Assembly: GCA_004352715.1 (NCBI GenBank)
Contig: SCFE01000032.1
Coordinates: 787,314-851,313, forward strand
Source of the DNA: Hofstenia miamia
Lineage: Eukaryota > Xenacoelomorpha > Acoela
Direction: 5' to 3'
DNA: 64,000 nt
Below the pieces are notes generated by a model that was given only the letters and a program-made list of their open reading frames with translations, did no database searches and was not told the origin of the DNA. Shown piece by piece: positions 22,962 to 36,746 of this stretch. Within the stretch, counting starts at the first letter, position 1. Every line of letters begins with the position of its first letter. The position numbers and the translations under genes are program-made.

Positions 22962-23824
22962 ATGTTTGCAATTAATTGGCTTGATAGTTTTTTTGGAAAT
23001 AGACAACAAATGGTTAAATATAATAATAGATTTTCGGATATGGAAAAGATCAGCAAAGGTGGTCCTCAAGGCTTCGTTTGTGACCAATTTCTGTTCAATA
23101 TATGTATTGATTCTTTAAATTGTGACTCTTTAAATATTACAAATGGTTCTATTATTAAGTATGCTGATGATACACTGATTTGTCTTCCAACTCTTGAAAA
23201 TTTAGACTTAACACATTTAATTAATGATAAGATCAAATCTTGTTATGAAGAAAGCAAATTTGAAATTAATTATAGAAAGTCGCTGGAAATGATTATACCA
23301 TTGAAGAGAAAATTTGTTGATAATATATCTAAAATTGATTGCTATTCTTCAGTAACAACAAAGAAATATTTTGGATTTACCATAAATAACAAGCTTTCTT
23401 TTAAAAAACATATTGCTCAAATTTATAAAAGATCAATGAGAAATTTCTATATAATATTAAAAGTAAAAAGATTTTGAAATCAAGATGAAACTGAAATTTT
23501 ATTTAATTCCCTAGTTAATTCTATTATAATTTACGGCAAAGAAGTATATGAAGGTGAATCAGAAACATCTTTATCTAAGCTTAACAACATATACAAGAAA
23601 GCGTTTAAATATAAACTTATTACTAAAAAATTAAATATTTTTAACATCATTAAAGCAAAAGACAAAGCATTACATCAACACATTGAATACTCTCAAAAAC
23701 ATCCACTAAAACAATTCATTAGCAAAAGAACTGAATACGCTACATTAAAATTAAGAAAAAACAATCCACCGAAATTATTCTCATCAAAGACCATATTCCC
23801 AGATCGACATTTCTCATGTTATTA
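22962..23824 (+). pseudogene. non-LTR retrotransposon ORF2 C-terminal part (CR1/Jockey-like), one internal stop
   Basis: The first 171 codons carry WLDSFFGNRQQMVKYN, then GGPQGFVCDQFLFNICIDSL (the GxPQGSxLGPLLFxIxIxDL block) and IIKYADDTLICL (YADD catalytic box, intact), then KYFGFTINNKLSFKKHI (the KYLGxxxDxxLxWxxHI block). After a TGA at 23476-23478 the same frame continues to a TAA at 23822. The 5' part of ORF2, including any endonuclease, is absent. It ends shortly before an (ATT)n tail, a typical 3' end for this class. Of the non-LTR remnants in the window, it is the least decayed. Confidence 0.85.
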
Positions 23825-23891
23825 ATTATTTATATTTCTTTTAGTTTTGTAGTTTGTAGTGTAGTTTACTGTATTGTAAGCTTAATTAAAG

Positions 23892-23934
<43 letters not shown>
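23892..23934 (+). repeat. (ATT)n tail of the non-LTR element
   Basis: About fourteen ATT units ending the element at 22962-23824; target-primed insertions of this class often end in such microsatellite tails. Confidence 0.8.
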
Positions 23935-23936
<2 letters not shown>

Positions 23937-25817
23937 TGATACGGTAAAGTTAATCATCAATTATTCGTGAAAACAAGACCCAAAGCCAGACCTATTTTAG
24001 TACTACGGCACTTTTTGTTCATTTAGGCGCTTGTCCAAAAATTTAGGCAGCAGCATTTGGGTAAGTAGTTAATGCTGGGAGGCTTAGGAAGGTGATGATC
24101 TCACAGGGTGTTTTTTAGGCGTCAACAACAATGTTTACAGTATTTCGCTTATCGTACTCAGAGTACACACCGAAACTAAATTACTTCAAAACTACGGAAA
24201 TGTTAAGATTTACATGTTCAAAATAACTCGCTAGTCAAAGATCATTTCCAATGAATTTGCTTAGAGTTATCGCTCATGTGCGTACATTATTACTAATTGC
24301 TGCTGATGTAAGCTTGCCAATTTAGCAACATCGTGAAGGAGAGATTCAAGTGTCATGTACATGACAGAATGATTCGCTTAGATTTCCATAAGTTGTCAAT
24401 TGCAATAACTTTAAAGCAATTTATAGCAACACTGGATTTAAAAAAATTTATGTATAATTTTCTGTCACAAACTAGTAGCTCGTGTAAAATTCTTTTGAAC
24501 AATTCGTTCATTTTAACAAACTCCTTAATTTCTTTGACTCTCAGCATCTGTTCCTGAAAATATTCAAACCTAAACATTTGTTCCTGAAAATATTCAAACT
24601 TGAACATAACGAATCACCTCGCAATAATAAATGAAACCTAAATTAATGTTTTTCAAGAATGAGATAATACTAAGTACTCACCAAACTCTAAGCTGAATTG
24701 TGTTTGGGGAAAGAATGTATATATCCTCAAAGAGTTTCATAATGAAAAGTCTGAGTGGGCAATTGATATGCCAAAATGGCGCTATTCATTAATTCGTCTT
24801 TACTTGAGACACCCCTAACAATTTTCTATAGATGTAGAATTTATCTTTGTCATTTTTGAAATCGCCAATAATTTTTTTAGGTGAGTATTTTGTAAAATTA
24901 GAAGTGTGTCGAAAGATTTTTGTAACGTGTACATTTCAAAAGGTAACCTCGCATTTCAAATAAATTGCTTTGTTAGAAAAAACTAATGTCATTTATATAG
25001 TGCACGTCTAGATGCCACAAATGACATTAAACTAGAACATGAATTAAATGATTTTTAAGATTGATTGATAGCCACTCTGGGATACAATTTTTTTCTGATT
25101 TCCTGAGCAAAGGCATTCGTTTATGAAATACTCTCAATAAAATTTTATTATAGCAAGATAAGTCATTTTAAACAGTTCCCACAATTACTGGAAAACATGG
25201 ATTTTGAAACTACACGCAATGGGATAAATCGAAGGCTATTTCATTCTAAGTGTTATCATACTAAAAGTGCAAATTGCAATTTTCTCGAAATATTTTGCAA
25301 TGCTAAGATTGTATAAGCGAGCGATCAACCAAGTTGTAATTCAACTTTAATATTTATATATCTTAAGACAAGATAATCTTTATAAGATGAAGTAAATACA
25401 ATTAAATATAACTAATGTTTTCTCAAAATAGCACTGTGAAAACATTTTAAATGAGCAAACAGGGTATCGAATATGATTAAGTTTTTGCAATCACTATAAA
25501 AGAAGTTGTACTCTTTCCAAGATATTTCTGATATGCATTTTTGCTTAGGAGTAAATCCTTCCACACAATTTCGGAATTCTTTCAATTTCTTAATATTGCT
25601 AATTTCGTTAGATGGATTAGTTCGTTTCTTTATACCTACGTAAAAAATGAGTTTTTTTAAAATTTATGTCTATTGAAAGTGTTTCGGAATTCAGGGAGCT
25701 TTATCTTTACTTTGAAAAATAATGTAGCAATATTGACTTGTAGGAATTGTTGAGAACGACACGTTTCCAAAACATTTTTGGAGTTACTAGAATTTCTTTT
25801 AAAAACATTGAACGCCC
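23935..25817. other. non-coding AT-rich sequence
   Basis: No gene recognised. A two-copy tandem of about 30 bp (GTTCCTGAAAATATTCAAAC) lies at 24549-24602. Confidence 0.5.
24549..24602. repeat. short tandem duplication, 2 x ~30 bp
   Basis: GTTCCTGAAAATATTCAAAC occurs twice in direct tandem with small differences in the linker. Confidence 0.8.
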
Positions 25818-26516
25818 ATTTATATTGCATGTGAAGTATACTAACCATTCATGTCTTCAAATTTGAAAATACAACACTCCCGTTATTTAAATGGCTCAAA
25901 ACAAATGCGTGAAATAGCTGAATTATTGCATGAGGTAATTGAATTGGAATACTGTTTTTCAGCTCGAAAACTTCTTACACACAATAACGCTGTGATAACA
26001 TAAATTTGCGATCAATATGAAACAAACTTTTTCTAAATCNAATCAATGGAAACAAGTGCAACATTTTAAAGGAATAAATCATATTCTTGGGATGAGTCAT
26101 TTAAAAAGGGCGAATTTGCAGGAAAGATAACACAAGAGACATGATCAGGAGAATGGAGAAACTGAACAACAAGAAGGACATCAAGAGGATAATGGGCTTC
26201 TTCAATTATTATGGCACATTTATCCCCAACATCGCAGGGAAGACTGCCAAGATGACATAGCTGATGAGAAAGTCAGTACCATTTATATGGACANATTTAT
26301 ATTGCATGTGAAGTATACTAACCATTCATGTCTTCAAATTTGAAAATACAACACTCCCGTTATTTAAATGGCTCAAAACAAATGCGTGAAATAGCTGAAT
26401 TATTGCATGAGGTAATTGAATTGGAATACTGTTTTTCAGCTCGAAAACTTCTTACACACAATAACGCTGTGATAACATAAATTTGCGATCAATATGAAAC
26501 AAACTTTTTCTAAATC
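25818..26516. repeat. 222-bp direct duplication around an alien insert and two single N bases
   Basis: 25818-26039 and 26295-26516 appear identical throughout. Between them lie N (26040), a 253-base segment of different character, and N (26294). The pattern of flank, N, foreign piece, N, flank again suggests an assembly join or gap-filling error rather than a transposon insertion. Confidence 0.85.
26041..26293 (+). pseudogene. Ty3/Gypsy reverse transcriptase/RNase H junction fragment
   Basis: The reading contains KKDIKRIMGFFNYYGTFIPN then SVPFIWT, the block (FLGxxNYYRRFIPxF...PFxWT) that joins the RT and RNase H domains in Ty3/Gypsy Pol proteins. One stop lies within it. It is diverged from elements A and B further right, so it is another family. 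It lies between two N bases inside a duplicated flank, so its true location is doubtful. Confidence 0.7.
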
Positions 26517-27508
26517 AGTTTTTTGCACTTAACACATTCAATTTTGTCAAAAAAATATATTTTGGCTGTTATTTGATGATTTCAGAGATAGAAACAGTAC
26601 ATGTTAACAGCAAGCTGCTGTTATAAAAAACAAGTGCTGTTCTATGCATTTTTGAATTTTAATTGGTTTCATTTTCAGGTTTGAGATAAAAAGTTTACTA
26701 TGCTACAAGAGACCAGTTTACATCTTCAAAGACTTATCTACATTTAGACATCTACTACAATGTGAGTTTTGATCTCATTGCTTAGCTCCTTTCAGCATTC
26801 ACTACAGCTTCTTTAGCTCTATCTTACAACAAAAATTTATTAATATACAAATTGGCTAATTAGTGTCATGTGTTAACTATGTACAAATTCCAAATTTAAT
26901 TCAATTTTTCCAACTGACAGATTTCGAAACCCTACTGCTCTGCAAATATTGACCATAAAAATTTACATGCTGACGAGATCCATGCGAAACTATTAATTAC
27001 TTTTCGGATTTATTAAAACGGGATCTACTACAATGTACAAAGGAAAACGTTAAAATTCCCACTATTATAATAGTTGTCTATATAAATTAATAGGTAGACC
27101 TTCTTGGGAGATTTATTGCTCGATGAGCATTTATGCTATCAACACAGTTTAAACACCATTCGATGCGTGCTAAATAACTACGACAAAAACAAAATGATTT
27201 TCTAAAGCTGGACATTAACTACATCCCCAAAATAAACGCATTTCATCACCTTCTTGACACTATTGTCGAAAGAGAACCATATTTCCGACCAGCATGGAGA
27301 AAAATGCAACTGACCACGAAAAAATAGGCGAACGTTATGATAACAAAAGTAGATCTGCACTGAACTGCAATTTTATTTGGTGCAACTCAAATAATAAATT
27401 ATAAAATCAATTATTTTTCACTTAATTTGAGTTTTTGCTATAACACCTAGTAAAATTTTCACAAAAATAAAATTTGAATTCAGAGTGTCAAAATTTAATA
27501 AAAAGGCG
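26517..27508. other. non-coding AT-rich sequence downstream of the ethanolamine kinase gene
   Basis: No gene recognised. Confidence 0.5.
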
Positions 27509-27514
27509 TTTATT
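27509..27514 (-). promoter_or_regulatory. candidate polyadenylation signal of the ethanolamine kinase gene
   Basis: AATAAA on the minus strand, about 140 bases after the stop codon. Confidence 0.5.
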
Positions 27515-27651
27515 TTTGATTGCGAAAAATATTTTTTGTAAAAAGTAGTAAACGGACAAAACAAGACCATTCTTAAATTCTTATTTCTACTTTTAAACTA
27601 CAAACATTATAAAATTATTTAATAAATATAAAAATAAAATATACATTTGAG

Positions 27652-27945
27652 TTAAGGCGTGATTGGTTTTACATTGAAATACTCAGATAATTTTAAGTTG
27701 GCATAGCCCATATAATCAAAACCCATAGTGGAAAGTAGTGTTTGTTGACAAGCCCACACTCCCCAAAAGAAATGAGCGCACAGAGCCATTCGATTCGCCT
27801 CAAGATATAGTTGATGGATTTCGCATTCCGTTGGTGTATTCAACTGCTTTAACTTATTAAATTTATTCAAATAATGCTTTATGAATAACTTTTGTTCTTC
27901 TTCACCAGGATATCGAGAAAAATCGAGGACATCAAGACCACACAT
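27652..27945 (-). CDS. ETNK: ethanolamine kinase exon 5 (terminal)
   Basis: Acceptor TATCCTTAG, 97 codons, TAA at 27652-27654. It encodes YPGEEEQKLFIKHYLNKF, then the conserved C-terminal block ANRMALCAHFFWGVWACQQ and FDYMGYANLKLSEYF. Confidence 0.93.
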   Translation of the reverse strand: MCGLDVLDFSRYPGEEEQKLFIKHYLNKFNKLKQLNTPTECEIHQLYLEANRMALCAHFFWGVWACQQTLLSTMGFDYMGYANLKLSEYFNVKPITP

Positions 27946-30900
27946 CTAAGGATAGCGTTTTTAAATTATATTAACATTCCAATATTATATAGGGTGATTC
28001 TAAATTAGTGCTCCACGCTTGAATTCAAATTAATGAAATATACAGAAACCTAATTGGACAAAACCATCGTAACATAAAGAACATTATAAAAAGTAAAATT
28101 TTCAAAATTGTTACTTAAACAAACCACACAGCGCAGGCAGAAATTATATTAGTGAAAAAATAACATTTTACCTTTACGAAAAAAAGTGTTGTCGAAAAAT
28201 CGACTTAAGCAAAACGTCTGCATGGCATTAATATTTAAATAAAATTTACCTAATAAAAAAAGAAAATTAAATATAAGTGTCAATTTAAAATTCAAATGTT
28301 ACGAATAATATATAATAAAAATTCCATGCTGGTTTGACAAAAAAAGTGTATTTCTGCAAAAAAAACCTTTTAAACGTTTTAAAAAATGTTTTTTGCTCTT
28401 AGACACGCATCTCAAGGTACTAAAATTTTAATGAAACACATATTAGCAAACATTGAATTATGAGAAACTTATCAACTTTCATTTTTCGAGTCATAGACAT
28501 AAACAAAATGCAAGTCTTGCTTTTTTGTCGGTAGAAATTCGGTTATGAAAGTACGAATGGACGAAAGCCAAAAATTATTTACAAAACTCTCTGTACAGTT
28601 CTATGTGAATTTGAAAAAAACACAATACAAAACATTGGAAAAAAACAGTTGTTTTAAACTGTTTAAAACACTGTTTAAAAATGCCAACCCTGATTTCATG
28701 GAAAGTAAAACTTCGTAGAACAGATCCGCTTAGTTTCGAAATTAAAATATAGGTTTTCAGCACAAGAATAAAAGTTTAACGGATATTTCTTATATGATGG
28801 TAACAATTATTAGATTATGAAATTATAGCAACCTCATCAAAATGATTGCCAATATCAAAGGCACTGAAGTTAAAACCTCCATACTCCAAATCAATGAATT
28901 TCACCTGGTCTGTTGCTTCATTGAAAATTATGTTCTCCATTAAAACATCATTATGACAGAACACTTGAGGTGACCTCATTGTCTTTATGTTAAATTTACT
29001 TTGCATCCATTCTAACTCATTCTAAATAGCTTTGAAATATTAAAATTCTGTTATGTAGAAATTAATCGACAAAGATGTTCAGGGTTAAGTAAGCACAGCA
29101 TTTACGAAAGAAATGTCCACATTAAATAAACATTCAGAAATCCTTAAACCTGATGTAATACACTTCTTAAAATGATAATTAAAGGAGACACTGAACAAAA
29201 TAGGTCAATCTCTGAAACCCTAAACACGCGCCATGTATTCCAAGCCCAGGACTAGGAAATAAATTAAGCTCATATATGAGCGCTATTCCAAAATTAACAT
29301 CCAATGCTGGATTACAAAACGGAAAAAAAGTATGAAAAATTTGTTATTCCATAAATTTGACACTGCGAAACATCAATCATTTCTCAAATTAATCACCTTC
29401 CAAATCTGGGCACTTCTGGTACTGTACAATCAGTTTCGTTATTCTTTCATTGACGATCCAAATTTTCAATTTCGTAAAAAGGTGGAAATCACTGAGCGAC
29501 TTATCAGGGCTATAAAGTGGATGATCGAAAACCTCCCACCGCAGTTCGTTCATCAAGGTTGTTGTTCAGCCAGCTGCATGCGACGGTGCATTATTGTGCA
29601 GGAACACGACCACTTTGCTCAGCCTTCCTCGTCTCTTGGGTTGATCGCTGAACATTTTTGATGATTTCACAAAAAACTTCTGAATTTATAGTGTCTCCTG
29701 GTGACAAGAACTTGAAACTGAACCCCTTTGCAGTCCTAGAAAACGATTGCCATCCTTTTCAAATCTAAAGGGATTGTTTGAATTTTTTTGGTTTGTTTGG
29801 ACAGTGAGGATGCATCAATTGCTGCGATGCCTTCTTTGTGTCCGAATTGACAAACGAATCCATGTTTTGTCCCCAGTGACAATTTTGACCAAAAATTCGT
29901 TTCCTTCCTTTTATTAGCGCGAAAGAAAGAACGGTGTAGACTCCATTCTTTGAGCGTTGTACACGCTAGTAAGCTGCTTCGATACCCAACGTGCACAGTA
30001 CTTACAGTGGTTTAACTTCTTCGTGTCCCTCTTCATCGTGCACTTGGGTCCTGCCATTTTTGAACTTTCTGCACCATTCAAGTACAAATCTTTGGCTCAT
30101 TACGTCATCACAAAACAAGCAATATAATCTTTGATGAATTTCAGAAAACCAATGCTGAACAAATTTCACACCTGGTGTAACAGTCGTTGCACATTGATTG
30201 CTATTGGAGGGCACCATGCCGTTCTGATTTATCTTACTCGATGAATTAACAATCGGAGGCTAATTTTGAAATAGCTCATGTGTGAGTACAAGGGGGACTT
30301 GGGCAAAGCCCTGAAGGAAATGAACAACCCACTAAATAATGAAGAAATTTTATCTTTAGCCTCTTCAAATCTTAAATAGTTGTACTCGTCCCTGGAATTC
30401 CTCATATAATAAAATTATGTTTGTCAAATGACAGCAATATAGTAGACTTTTAATAATACAGAAAAATGGCAAACATTAATGGGTAATGAAGAAATCAGCA
30501 AACGATTCAGATCAAAATTACAATGCATCTTGTGGAATTCAAGCTAAGGATTTAACAACAAGCAATCATTGAAAAACAATAGAAGTACTTAACATGCATA
30601 CACGTACTTTTAGTACTTCGTAGCAAATTTGTTGAGGTGAATGAAGATGTTTTAAAGTGAATTCAGGAAGCCTCTTACATAATTCAACCCAGGTATCCAA
30701 CTTTTTATATAGCATCGGATAGTCGACATCATCTTTTTCTGTAGGTTCAATGTTTGCATGCCATTCGGCCATCTAAATTAAAAACTAAAGCTTTAAAAAT
30801 AATGATATTTAGTTTAGATAGATTAGAATTTTTGGCCAAATCTTGCAATACGTGATAATAGGTTATATCTCTAAGGGTACAGACATCAAATTTTACAAAG

Positions 30901-33900
30901 TAGTAACAAATCCTCAATAGCTTACTAGTGGAAAATTGAACAATATAATACATTAAAACACATTTTAACATCCAAGAAAAATTACTCTTCACTATCAAAG
31001 TATATAATCTGAACTTTGCTTTTTATGGTACTTCACAAATTGGTAATTAATGGCTAATTTAAAAATATTTTATTGATAAAGTCAGTTTCAAAAATGTATC
31101 AACAATGGCTATATACCAAATATCTCTTTTGCTAAGTATCTTCTAGTGGTTCTGAGGGAAAAAGTAAGAAAAAAACGCTTCATAATTGGTCAAGAGCAAT
31201 CATCAAAATCAATTTTTAAGAACTGATAATAATTCAGGCGGTTGAAAAGCGTTACGTTGGATTTATATCGAATTCTTACTTTTCAGCCCATTAATCAATA
31301 CCCCAATTGTGCTTGATAAGATGTAAGAATCTATCTGCTACAAAACGTCTTCTGCTTAAACTTATTTATTTTAAAGGGATAGACCGATGTTTCCACATTC
31401 GTTAACAATCACGAGATATGGGTATGCATACATCTATTGGTGAACGTGTTCGAATGTATTGTTGAAAATATATTCTATAGTGTATTACTGCGCCCAAAAA
31501 CTGATTTTTAAAAACAAAAATTTTTTAGATTCCATCCATACCTTTTTTCAGATAACCAGTCGGTCTAAAGCCGATAAGGTAAAAAAAACATATTTCAAAA
31601 TGTCAAAAGTCGGGTACGATGGCATCACATTTGAGATATAATATATAAAAAAATTCATTCAGAATAAAGGAAAAGAGTAAAATTTGATTCCAATTCGCTT
31701 AATTATGGATATTTTGACGTTTCTTCTTAAAAAAAAGCAAACGCCGTTCATTCTGTGCCGCCAAAAAATTAAAATATTTTATAATTCATTTGAGGTTCTC
31801 ATTCCCTTTAAAATGCTCATACAGCTAACCAAATGGTTAACTATGGCAAAAATATTGCAGATATTTAAACAAATTTTCAAGTAAATTTACATGGCTTTTT
31901 AACCAAACTTAAAAGATCTGTTAAACTGTTTATAAATATGGTCATCAAGCTTATGAAACTAATCTTAAATGTTTCTTTTCATGTAGATTAACTCCCCCAA
32001 CCCGACAAGAGGCTTCAAAACCGAGAGGGAAGCCGTAACCTCAATTGGCGACCATGACCAGTCCGGTTCCGGTCATTCTCTAACAGAGACCAGTTTTGAC
32101 CTTTCCGGTTACAAAGTTACCCTCTGTGGGTACACGGCCTAGACCGGTTTTGATCACCCACCTGGTTTCACCGTATACATAGGTTCAATTTTCTTTTTGC
32201 ATTACATAATGCATTTGTACAGTTGCAGGAACATGTACTGAACGTATACGCGTTTAAATTATAGGATTGACCCTAAATATCTCATTATTCATTTAAAGAC
32301 ACAAACTAAAAAATCGAGACAAATCACCCAATGCTATTAATGTTGCAAATCTTAATAACATGTTTGGTTTGATTCTTGGTAATCCAATGTAAATCATTAT
32401 TCAATGATAGATTTTAGCAATTAATGACCCGCTGTGATTACTTCTAAACACCGATTATGATGATTTTTAGTCTTAGTTTTAAGCCTAATTAATAAGCGAG
32501 CAAAGCCTAACACCCGTGGTGATCAAAATAATCAAGTCAAGGTAAAAATTCCGCCACTCGTAGTCAATTAAACTTGATATTTACTCTGAAAATACAATTT
32601 AATAATGAATTATGGGATCTTTTAGTTTGTGCATTTAAAGGAACAGTGGGCAATGGGTATGTTTACTAACAGTTTCTATAAGTTCTAAATCATTACCATT
32701 ACGATTCATTTGCAAATATAACGGNAGAACAACAGTCAAAGAATTACCACCGTTCCTAAGAGAACTAGAGATACAGGNATTTTTAGTCTTAGTTTTAAGC
32801 CTAATTAATAAGCGAGCAAAGCCTAACACCCGTGGTGATCAAAATAATCAAGTCAAGGTAAAAATTCCGCCACTCGTAGTCAATTAAACTTGATATTTAC
32901 TCTGAAAATACAATTTAATAATGAATTATGGGATCTTTTAGTTTGTGCATTTAAAGGAACAGTGGGCAATGGGTATGTTTACTAACAGTTTCTATAAGTT
33001 CTAAATCATTACCATTACGATTCATTTGCAAATATAACGGCAAAAGTTAAATTGAGAGTTACAATTAAGTATGGTATTATTATTTAGATACTTAGATAAT
33101 TAAAGCCCTTATTAAGAAATTTATACCACTGAATCGACATTCAATGTTCAATGGCACTATTACGTTATAAAAAAGAGGACTTGACCCACTTATATGAATT
33201 GCATATATAATCTAAGTTTTTCGCAAACCCGTAAAGTGTAGATACGTGAACTTTTTTGTAAATTAGAGTGTATTTACAATCAAATTTAGTAAATATAATT
33301 ATTTTATTTGTCACGTACTTTCATCTTGATATTTGTGAAACTATCAGACTAAATTAGCTGACCGGCATGGCCAGAAACACATCTCAAAGTGACAGGTGAA
33401 GTGAAATTAAGAATGACCAGATCCAGTACGCTAAAGGTTTAACATGGCTTCACAAGAAAAAAGTGATATTTTTCGAGGGATATTTTTTGAGATTTTGGTA
33501 TTACTTTGAGTGTAGTGTAAGAAAAGAACAATTTCCAGAACACAGATATACCTGCTATATTTTTCATTAAGTTATATTCATTAATCAAAATAATAGCATT
33601 GATGTGGAGTTCATATTTTAACGATTTTAGTTTTAATTTACTTCTTTAGAAAATAATCATTTTCTTAGTTTCAACTTTGAAGAAATAATAAATTTGAAAT
33701 CCAAACTAAACGGTTCCTAAATTTTCCTGATTTATTGTCTCAGTATTATCTAGTGTCAAGACACTTAAATTTTGATGTGAATGATATTCTTAATTATTTG
33801 AGCAAAAATAATGAAGTAAAATAGACTTTCATTTTATTCCTTGAGAAACTGGAGCTGTATTGTGAAGTTATCTATAAATGTTGTCTCAAGTTAATTATAA

Positions 33901-36413
33901 ATTTATGTGAAAAATGTAAAAAAATGCTGACATAGTAAAGCATTCAGCACATTTTTTACACCAACATTTATTTTTAAATACAAAAGTTCTACAATAAAGT
34001 TTTAATTATGTTTTGTGATACCACTTCAAATGAAATTAAGACTACAAACTAATTAAACTCCAAATGATAGAAACGATTTCAAAAATGATAGTTGCATTTA
34101 CAAAATCAAATTTTATAAATTTCAGAATAAACGAACTCCATTGTTCAAGTGTGGTGTATTAGTCTGCAGGAGTAGTTGTGATTCGTTTTGTGCATAACCG
34201 TAGAAGTATTGGGAATTTCTTCAACATCAAGAAATGGCTTAACATAAAAGCTACGCCATTATTTATCCAAGTGTCAGTTTATAATTCTACTCTTTGAAAA
34301 ATAAAATTTGAGTTGTTGAAATAGAAGATCTTACATTACCAGTGGCCTATATTCAGATACATTAATTACCCAAAACTTGAATCTTACAATCATCATAAAC
34401 ATGAACATCATGAAACAAGCATACTTCAGGTCCAAGATTATATTCATACGTTTGCTAGAAATTTTGAAAATGAAATTAAGTTTTTGCGTTCGCACATGCG
34501 CTGAATCTTAGGTTACTTATCAATTTTATTCTTCCTGATAAATTAGTTTAAATAATTCAACTAACAACATTGCAAAAGCTCTTAAAATATATACACTAAG
34601 GTACGCTTAATTAACATTGGTCATGAAAACAATAACTTTTTTCAAAAGTGCAGAAATTTATAAAGGAATGCCTATTGACCATAGAAATAAATTACCTCAT
34701 AAAAATAAACTAAAAATTTTTGTTATATTTAAAACCAATTAGGAGGGTATTGTGAAAGCTCTCATGTTGGTCAAACACAAACATTATATCTGTTTTTTGT
34801 GTTTAAAGGTGATGCATTTGTAATTTATAGTTTTGTAGCTTATAGTTTGCAAATATATTGCTTAAAGAGTTTTTTTATCGTCAACGACTCAAATTAATCA
34901 AGAAAAACATTTTCTCTAATCAAAATCTATAAGAATGGAAGGGTATACATCGGAGTAATTCCATTTATAATAATCAAAACTTCTTAAACTTGCTAACCGC
35001 TTTGCATGGATTATGTTCATTCTTACATATGTGATAATAGCATGAAAAATCGCGAAGATTGCAAAAAGGATCCTTCAAATATATTTAAAGATGACCCTTC
35101 CGCTAGGGGGATTTTGGGGAGGAAGCGCAACATGCTGTGATTACTTCCGACAGATGGAACACAAAAAAGTCATCAATACATTGAATACAATACTAAGTTG
35201 AACAACGTGTGTTAAACACAACTCACATCAAGCAAACCTGGTGAAAGTAATATAGTACCATGATTGCTATCTTTAATGAAAAATTTATTTGCAACGTTTG
35301 GGCCAAAAACATCGAAATATTCTCAAAACACTAGGCTATTGGAAAAAGTGATAAATATTAAAAACCGAATTTCCTGCATAAAAATTTGTATTTTATCAAC
35401 ATTTTGACCTCAGAAATAAAATCCTTTGGTTCAAAATTGGCGAAATACATGTTTTAATTGATAAAATCTTCCGAGGTAAAGATAAAAGGTTATATTGATA
35501 AAATATGAATTTGAGAAGACAAGATGTTTGTGTTAGCAACACAAAACTTTAAAAATGTCTACCTTGGCAATTGGAAAAGATATTTCAAAAATGGTTTTTG
35601 GTATAACATATGCAACAATGAACAAAATCCATGACCAGTGGCCACAAGGTATCTTTGATTATAAATGGAATGATAAATTTGTAAATATAACGTATGGAAA
35701 TAACCTAAGTGAAATGAGGAGAGTTTATGAAATGTTTATTTCAAGACCTAATTACTTCTAAAATACCAGTTGAAAGCCGTTTTTGCTAAATGAAAACAAA
35801 AAATATATATTACAAATATATATTGAAATTGCTTATAGTTTGTTTAGTGTAAGAAATGAACTAAACAAAAATGACTTTCATCATACTTACATGCTCTGCA
35901 ATTAGATAGGAAATGTGCGGATCTCTTACAGTTTCTTCAGTTAACGTACAGCCGTTAACAAATTCATAAACCAAACCATTTGCGAAGCGCCCATAAAGCC
36001 TTGAAGATAAGTTTTTGGCATGAAGTCGCAAAAAACTATCAATTTCAGCTGCTCTATCAATTAGGGCTTCTGATCTAAAAACTCAATATTTATATATCAA
36101 ACACAATTAGGGATTTTCATTTTTGAAAAATGTATTGCCATGAATGTAATTTTGAAATTAGACATTTTCAAAGCATATTTCCTTGCAAAAGTCGAACTTA
36201 AATATTAGATAAGAAGGTAAACATAAAGAATCAAATGGTATATACATTTCACAAATTGTATCAATGATATTAAAAATGATTAAATTAAGATCGAGCAATT
36301 ATGAACAAATCGGCAGGTGAATTTAACCAGAAATTTGGCAAAACTTATTTAATCAAACGAATATTATTATTCATACTCAACATTATCTAGCTCATGGCGG
36401 CCAAACCCAATTC

Positions 36414-36445
<32 letters not shown>

Positions 36446-36709
36446 CTGCAACTTCTAAAACTGATTCCATACGAAAGCAAACGGCTTTAAAATTATTATT
36501 GATTGATTCCTGTCTTGTCTGTTTTAAATTCCATGCGCATCTAACAATAGTGCATCACAACCAGCGCTTGCCATTTTCAACGATCTATTGATAAATCAAT
36601 ATTGTATATAATTAATAATAAATTGGTAGTATTTAATTTTAACAGCTATTTATTTACACTATAGAAAACAAAAATATTTGAAACAGAAATTATGACAAGG
36701 CTCGGTGTA

Positions 36710-36746
<37 letters not shown>

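Noticed and set aside
25818-26516. Retrotransposon insertion with a 222-bp target duplication
   Set aside because: Far longer than known LTR-element duplications, no LTRs present, and each join has an N; an assembly cause is simpler.
28000-28080. DNA transposon starting ATATAGGGTGATTC
   Set aside because: Only one end found; no inverted partner in the intron.
35555-35761. 68-codon plus-strand frame in ethanolamine kinase intron 2
   Set aside because: Reasonable composition but no recognisable motif, no splice or promoter context, and it lies on the opposite strand inside an intron.
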